A stretch of DNA of 11,114 nucleotides from Alphaproteobacteria bacterium (GTDB lineage: Bacteria; Pseudomonadota; Alphaproteobacteria; Rickettsiales; UBA3002), in NCBI GenBank assembly GCA_021732545.1, contig JAKFUW010000074.1, positions 1-11,114 on the forward strand, given 5' to 3'. A program made the translations under genes and the position numbers. Positions 7,422 through 11,114 of the stretch are shown here, in pieces. Positions within the stretch are counted from its first letter, which is position 1. Every line of letters starts with the position of its first letter. The notes beneath the pieces were generated by a model, which was given only the letters and a program-made list of their open reading frames with translations, did not search any database and was not told where the DNA came from.

Positions 7422-8687
7422 TTAACGCCGCGTGGCACCGTGGCTGGTCACCACATATTTATAGGTGGTTAGCTGCTCGCAACCGACAGGCCCGCGTGCG
7501 TGCAAACGCCCGGTGGCGATGCCGATTTCGGCACCCATTCCAAACTCGCCACCATCGGCAAATTGGGTGGAGCTGTTGGCCATCACAATCGCGCTATCGA
7601 CTTGTTTGCAAAAGAGCGCAACGGCGTTTTTGTCGGCTGAGATAATCGCGTCCGTGTGGTGCGAACCATAATGGTTGATGTGCAAGATTGCCTGAGAAAT
7701 ATCTTTGACTGTTTTTATGGATATAATCGCATCCAGATATTCTGTGCTCCAATCATGATCATGCGCGCGTTCAATTCGGTCGTCGGCCATTTGTGCGCGC
7801 GCATCGCCGCGAATCACGCAGCCCATACCGAGTAATCTATCAGCGAGTTTTGGCAAAATATGATCCACCACCGCCTCATCAATCACAATGGATTCAGTCG
7901 CGCCGCACACGCCCGTGCGCCGCATCTTGGCATTGAGCGCGACCTCAATCGCCATAGCGGGGTCGGCTGCGGTGTGGATGTAAGTATGGCAGTTACCATC
8001 CAGATGCAACAACGTCGGCACGCGGCTTTCGGCGGCAACGCGCTTGGTAAGCGACGCACCGCCGCGCGGAATCAGCACATCAATCGAGTCATTCATGGTG
8101 AGCATCACGCCCACGGCTTGCCGGTCGGTAGTGGGCACGATGATCACGGCATCGAGTGGTAACCCTGCCACCTGCAAGCCATGCTCAATGGAATGCCAGA
8201 TGGCGGTGCTTGTGGCGTGGCTTTCGGTTCCTGCACGTAAGATCGCGCAGTTACCTGATTTGATGCATAATCCCGCTGCATCCGACGTCACATTCGGGCG
8301 CGATTCATAGATGATACCAATGACGCCCAGCGGCACAGCGATGCGCTCAATATGCAAGCCATTATTGTGGCCTTCCCACTGCGATAAAGTTTTGCCAACA
8401 GGGTCGGGCAAGGCTGCAATATCTTCCAGACTTTTCGCCATTGCCTCGATGCGTGAAGCATTCAGCGTGAGGCGATCAATCAGTGCGGCGCTGAATTGTT
8501 GCTCGTTAGCGCGTGCAATATCAGCCGCGTTGATGTCTATCAACGCAGCGGCTTGCCCTCGCAGATGACGCGCTGCTTCGCGCAGCGCCGTATCTTTTTG
8601 CGCGGCTGTAGCGCTGGCCATCGTCAGACGAGCAGCTTGCGCACGCGCGCCAATCTCGTGCATGATCTGTGCAATATCCTTGGTCAT
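7422..8687 (-). CDS. proA: Gamma-glutamyl phosphate reductase ProA
   Basis: ProA reduces gamma-glutamyl phosphate with NADPH to glutamate-5-semialdehyde, the second step of proline synthesis, acting with ProB. It belongs to the aldehyde dehydrogenase superfamily. YESRPNVTSDAAGL (127-140) is the family signature, RRTGVCGATES contains the catalytic Cys261, and the C-terminus carries the usual GIATGRLHARGPVG and LTTYKYVV. With the start at 8687 the protein is 421 residues, the normal size. The frame is open to an ATG at 8798, but that would add 37 atypical residues and run deep into the RDD gene, whereas ATG 8687 forms an ATGA overlap with the RDD stop. Translational coupling to the RDD gene is likely. 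proA and proB are usually adjacent; here the RDD gene separates them. Confidence 0.96.
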   Translation of the reverse strand: MTKDIAQIMHEIGARAQAARLTMASATAAQKDTALREAARHLRGQAAALIDINAADIARANEQQFSAALIDRLTLNASRIEAMAKSLEDIAALPDPVGKTLSQWEGHNNGLHIERIAVPLGVIGIIYESRPNVTSDAAGLCIKSGNCAILRAGTESHATSTAIWHSIEHGLQVAGLPLDAVIIVPTTDRQAVGVMLTMNDSIDVLIPRGGASLTKRVAAESRVPTLLHLDGNCHTYIHTAADPAMAIEVALNAKMRRTGVCGATESIVIDEAVVDHILPKLADRLLGMGCVIRGDARAQMADDRIERAHDHDWSTEYLDAIISIKTVKDISQAILHINHYGSHHTDAIISADKNAVALFCKQVDSAIVMANSSTQFADGGEFGMGAEIGIATGRLHARGPVGCEQLTTYKYVVTSHGATRR

Positions 8688-9148
8688 TTTGGTCTCGCAA
8701 TGCGCCCGACAATCACGCGCGTGTTGCATAAAATATCGTGCATGGCGGTGCGCTGTTTGGTCATTAACATCGGCACAAACCAGATCAGCAATAACCACAT
8801 CGCTACCATATTCATGGTCTCGATTTTGAGGCTCGAATAAAGCGGCAGCGTGGGGATGATATAGCCGATATAGCGCTGCAGTGCTTCGCGTTGATTAAGC
8901 GGGCGGCCACTTTGGTGCATCACGAAAACGCCTACAATGCGCTTGCCTGGTGTGGCTTGCCATGGGCCGGATAAAAACAACATATAATAAGTGGCGGCGA
9001 TGACCATGTTCATCAATGCCTGAAAAAACAGACCATCAATCACCATCGTCAGCAGATCAACAATGGGAAATAAAATCAGCGTGTCGATCATCACAGCGAG
9101 CAGGCGGATGGGAAATCCGGCGTAGGCAATAGCGGGTTTACGGATCAT
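8684..9148 (-). CDS. RDD family membrane protein, 154 aa
   Basis: This is a small integral inner-membrane protein of the RDD family, whose members are mostly uncharacterised; some have been linked to ion transport. The family's Arg and Asp landmarks are visible: R15 and D22 in the first membrane segment ('FPIRLLAVMIDTL'), WQATPGKR (63-70), and RTAMHDILCNT (133-143) near the end. Three hydrophobic segments lie at about 15-37, 39-61 and 112-130. It is joined on both sides by ATGA stop-start overlaps, with proB upstream and proA downstream, so it must be translated with the proline genes. Whether it has anything to do with proline or osmotic stress is inference from position only. Confidence 0.9.
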   Translation of the reverse strand: MIRKPAIAYAGFPIRLLAVMIDTLILFPIVDLLTMVIDGLFFQALMNMVIAATYYMLFLSGPWQATPGKRIVGVFVMHQSGRPLNQREALQRYIGYIIPTLPLYSSLKIETMNMVAMWLLLIWFVPMLMTKQRTAMHDILCNTRVIVGRIARPK

Positions 9149-10260
9149 GATTTGAGTGCCATATCGTCGCGGTGAATAAGTTCGTTTGCACGTTTATACC
9201 CTAAAATGACTTCGATTGCATCGGATTGTTTGCCGAGAATCGCTGCGGTTTCTTGCGCCGAATATTGGCTGATGCCGTGCCCTAATTCGAGGCCTGTAGC
9301 CGATTGCATCAACACCGTATCGCCGTGACTGAATTCGCCTTGCACTGCGACCACGCCTGCGGGCAGCAGACTTTTTCCCGCACGCAAGGCGGCAACCGCG
9401 CCTTCATCGAGCGTGATTTTTCCTGCTACATTCACCGCACCCGCAATCCATAATTTGCGGGCATTCAGCGGCGTTTGCGATGCCACAAACCAACTGCATT
9501 CGCCAGTAATCATCATGTGGGTGAGCGGTCGCAGATGCGCACCTTGCGCAATCGCCATGTGGCACCCTGCCGCTACTGCCATTTTGGCAGCAGCGAGTTT
9601 GGTGGTCATGCCACCACTCGAAAATGCATCGAGTGTGCCGCCCGCCATCGCTTCAATTTCAGGGGTGATGGCGGCAATCATGTCGAGGCGTTTGGCATGC
9701 GCATCGAGTTTCGGATTCGCGCTATAAAAGCCATCAATGTCCGATAGCAACACCAGATGATCAGCGGATGCCATTGCCGCTACGCGCGCAGCCAGACGGT
9801 CATTATCGCCATAGCGAATTTCTTGCGTGGTCACGCTATCATTTTCGTTGATGATGGGGATGATGTTATGTGCGAGCAGGGTTTCTAGCGTGGTTCGCGC
9901 ATTGAGATAGCGTTTGCGTTGCTCAGTATCATCGGCGGTCAGCAACATTTGCGCAACCTTCAATCCATGCACGCCGCACGCCACACGCCACGCTTCCACC
10001 AACTGCGATTGACCGCACGCTGCGGCGGCTTGTTTTTCGTGGAGTTTTAAATCGGCATGGGCGAGCCCCATGATCGCGCGCCCACAGGCTACTGCGCCCG
10101 ATGAAACCAGAATGCATTGAGTCCCGCGTTTGGCAAGTTCTGCCAGATCATGCGCGAGTGCCTGCATCCACGGCGTGTGCAACTGACCTTTACCATCGGT
10201 CAGCAAAAGCGAGCCGATTTTAACCACCAGGCGTTTGGCATTATTCAGCGACGGTGTCAC
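9145..10260 (-). CDS. proB: Glutamate 5-kinase ProB with C-terminal PUA domain
   Basis: ProB phosphorylates L-glutamate on its gamma-carboxyl, the first and normally proline-inhibited step of proline synthesis. The amino acid kinase domain shows VVKIGSLLL (12-20), VSSGAVACG (52-60), INENDSV (137-143), DNDRLAARVA (152-161), LLSDIDGFYS (171-180) and SSGGMTTKLAAAK (214-226). A PUA domain occupies about 266-345. With the GTG start at 10260 the protein is 371 residues, close to E. coli ProB (367). AGGAAG lies six bases before this GTG. The longer frame from an ATG at 10293 would add 11 residues and overlap obgE by 53 bases, against 20 for the GTG. The 3' end overlaps the RDD gene by ATGA. Confidence 0.95.
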   Translation of the reverse strand: MTPSLNNAKRLVVKIGSLLLTDGKGQLHTPWMQALAHDLAELAKRGTQCILVSSGAVACGRAIMGLAHADLKLHEKQAAAACGQSQLVEAWRVACGVHGLKVAQMLLTADDTEQRKRYLNARTTLETLLAHNIIPIINENDSVTTQEIRYGDNDRLAARVAAMASADHLVLLSDIDGFYSANPKLDAHAKRLDMIAAITPEIEAMAGGTLDAFSSGGMTTKLAAAKMAVAAGCHMAIAQGAHLRPLTHMMITGECSWFVASQTPLNARKLWIAGAVNVAGKITLDEGAVAALRAGKSLLPAGVVAVQGEFSHGDTVLMQSATGLELGHGISQYSAQETAAILGKQSDAIEVILGYKRANELIHRDDMALKS

Positions 10261-11114
10261 GAATATCTTCCTGATATTTGGGGTCGCGTGCATGATCGAT
10301 GGCGGTTAGCATTTCGAGCAAAATCTCTTGCGTGCCGATATTGCCTGCCGCCGAAATAACCCGCACTGTTTTACCGCTGGCTTTCTCAAGCGCTTTGCGT
10401 TTGGCTTTCATGTCCGCTTCATCTACCGCATCGCATTTATTGAGCGCGATGATTTCATTTTTTTCGCCCAGTTCGTCGTCATAGGCTTCAAGTTCGGTGC
10501 GAACGGTTTCATAGGCACCCACCACATCATCCCCCGTGGCATCGATCAAATGCAACAAGGTGGCGCAGCGTTCAATGTGCCCCAAAAAGCGCAAACCCAA
10601 GCCCACGCCTTCGTGCGCGCCTTCAATGAGCCCCGGAATGTCGGCCAACACAAATTCGCGGTCGGCCACATAGACCACACCTAATTGAGGGGTGAGGGTG
10701 GTGAAGGGGTAATCGGCGATTTTGGGTTTGGCGCGGGTGACGCTGGCCAAAAAAGTGGATTTTCCGGCATTGGGAAGGCCTACCAACCCCGCATCGGAGA
10801 GCAATTTCAAATGCAGCCACACCCATAATTCATCGCCGGCGTCACCTTTGGTGAAAGTGCGTGGCGCTTGGTTGGTGGAGCTTTTAAAATGCGCGTTGCC
10901 CACGCCGCCTCTGCCGCCGCGCGCAATGCACACGCGGTCGCCCACTTTGGTGAGATCGGCCAGCACAATTTCGTGATGTTCATCGAGAATCTGGGTTCCA
11001 GCGGGAACTTTGAGAACCGTCACTTCGCCTTGTGGCCCGGTGCGAAGTTGCCCCATACCATGCATGCCTTTTTGCGCTTTAAAATGATGCTTGTAGCGGT
11101 AATACCTCAGGGTG
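10241..11114 (-). CDS. obgE: Obg family GTPase ObgE/CgtA, 5' end beyond window
   Basis: Obg is an essential GTPase involved in late assembly of the 50S subunit and in stress responses. About 290 C-terminal residues are visible; the frame stays open to the right edge. The first visible residues ('TLRYYRYKHHFKAQKG') belong to the glycine-rich Obg fold, so roughly 45-50 N-terminal residues are missing and the ATG at 11065 is internal. The GTPase domain follows with G1 GLPNAGKST (visible 112-120), switch region YPFTTLTPQLG, G3 DIPGLIEGA (158-166), G4 NKCD (225-228) and G5 SAA (254-256). The protein stops shortly after the G domain with an acidic tail and has no OCT domain. The final 20 bases overlap the proB start. 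Confidence 0.96.
   Translation of the reverse strand, partial: TLRYYRYKHHFKAQKGMHGMGQLRTGPQGEVTVLKVPAGTQILDEHHEIVLADLTKVGDRVCIARGGRGGVGNAHFKSSTNQAPRTFTKGDAGDELWVWLHLKLLSDAGLVGLPNAGKSTFLASVTRAKPKIADYPFTTLTPQLGVVYVADREFVLADIPGLIEGAHEGVGLGLRFLGHIERCATLLHLIDATGDDVVGAYETVRTELEAYDDELGEKNEIIALNKCDAVDEADMKAKRKALEKASGKTVRVISAAGNIGTQEILLEMLTAIDHARDPKYQEDIRDTVAE
10267..10272 (-). promoter_or_regulatory. Shine-Dalgarno AGGAAG fixing a GTG start for proB
   Basis: On the minus strand AGGAAG is followed by six bases and then GTG at 10260. It lies inside the last codons of obgE. It supports GTG 10260 over ATG 10293 as the proB start. Confidence 0.65.

Noticed and set aside
7058..7645. 195-codon plus-strand frame across nadD, the palindromic repeat and proA
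   Set aside because: It is antisense to two conserved genes and reads through a hairpin repeat; the protein looks random and Arg/Cys/Trp-rich.
8688..8798. Extended proA start at 8798
   Set aside because: It would add 37 residues not typical of ProA and overlap the RDD gene by 115 bases; ATG 8687 makes a clean ATGA junction.
10261..10293. ATG at 10293 as proB start
   Set aside because: GTG 10260 has AGGAAG at ideal spacing and gives a normal ProB length with less overlap.

Overview
The window looks like chromosomal DNA of an alphaproteobacterium of intermediate G+C content. The main reason is the minus-strand block obgE, proB, RDD membrane protein, proA, nadD, rsfS, rlmH. The order obg-proB-proA-nadD-rsfS-rlmH is typical of Alphaproteobacteria, and the protein motifs fit that group. 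A finer placement (for example a Micavibrio-like or protist-associated lineage) is only a guess.

Region 1 (about 1-5645, plus strand) is an accessory-looking block of three large genes in the same direction. The first is cut by the left edge and I do not recognise it. The second encodes a 685-residue protein of no family I can name, but its middle carries what reads as the active site of an alpha/beta-hydrolase (lipase-like): a GYSKG elbow, then an aspartate in NDNDIV, then a histidine in GHG. The third is a complete DEAH/RHA-type (HrpA/HrpB-like) RNA helicase of 770 residues with an unusual motif VI. The first two proteins end in similar Ala-rich tails and may share a small strand-helix-strand module.

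Region 2 (about 5646-5761) is the short convergent gap between the helicase and rlmH, with two weak terminator-like hairpins.

Region 3 (about 5762-11114, minus strand, transcribed right to left) is the conserved block. ObgE (5' end beyond the window), RsfS and RlmH act on ribosome assembly, silencing and 23S rRNA modification. ProB and ProA carry out the first two steps of proline synthesis. NadD makes the dinucleotide of NAD. Most junctions overlap or nearly touch: obgE/proB by 20 bases, proB/RDD and RDD/proA by ATGA, nadD/rsfS by 17 bases, rsfS/rlmH 5 bases apart. This suggests one coupled transcript. The only real gap, between proA and nadD, holds a G/C-rich palindromic repeat built of two 10-bp hairpins and an inner inverted repeat.

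I saw no tRNA, rRNA, CRISPR array, transposase or integrase. No stretch over 300 bases lacks a gene.
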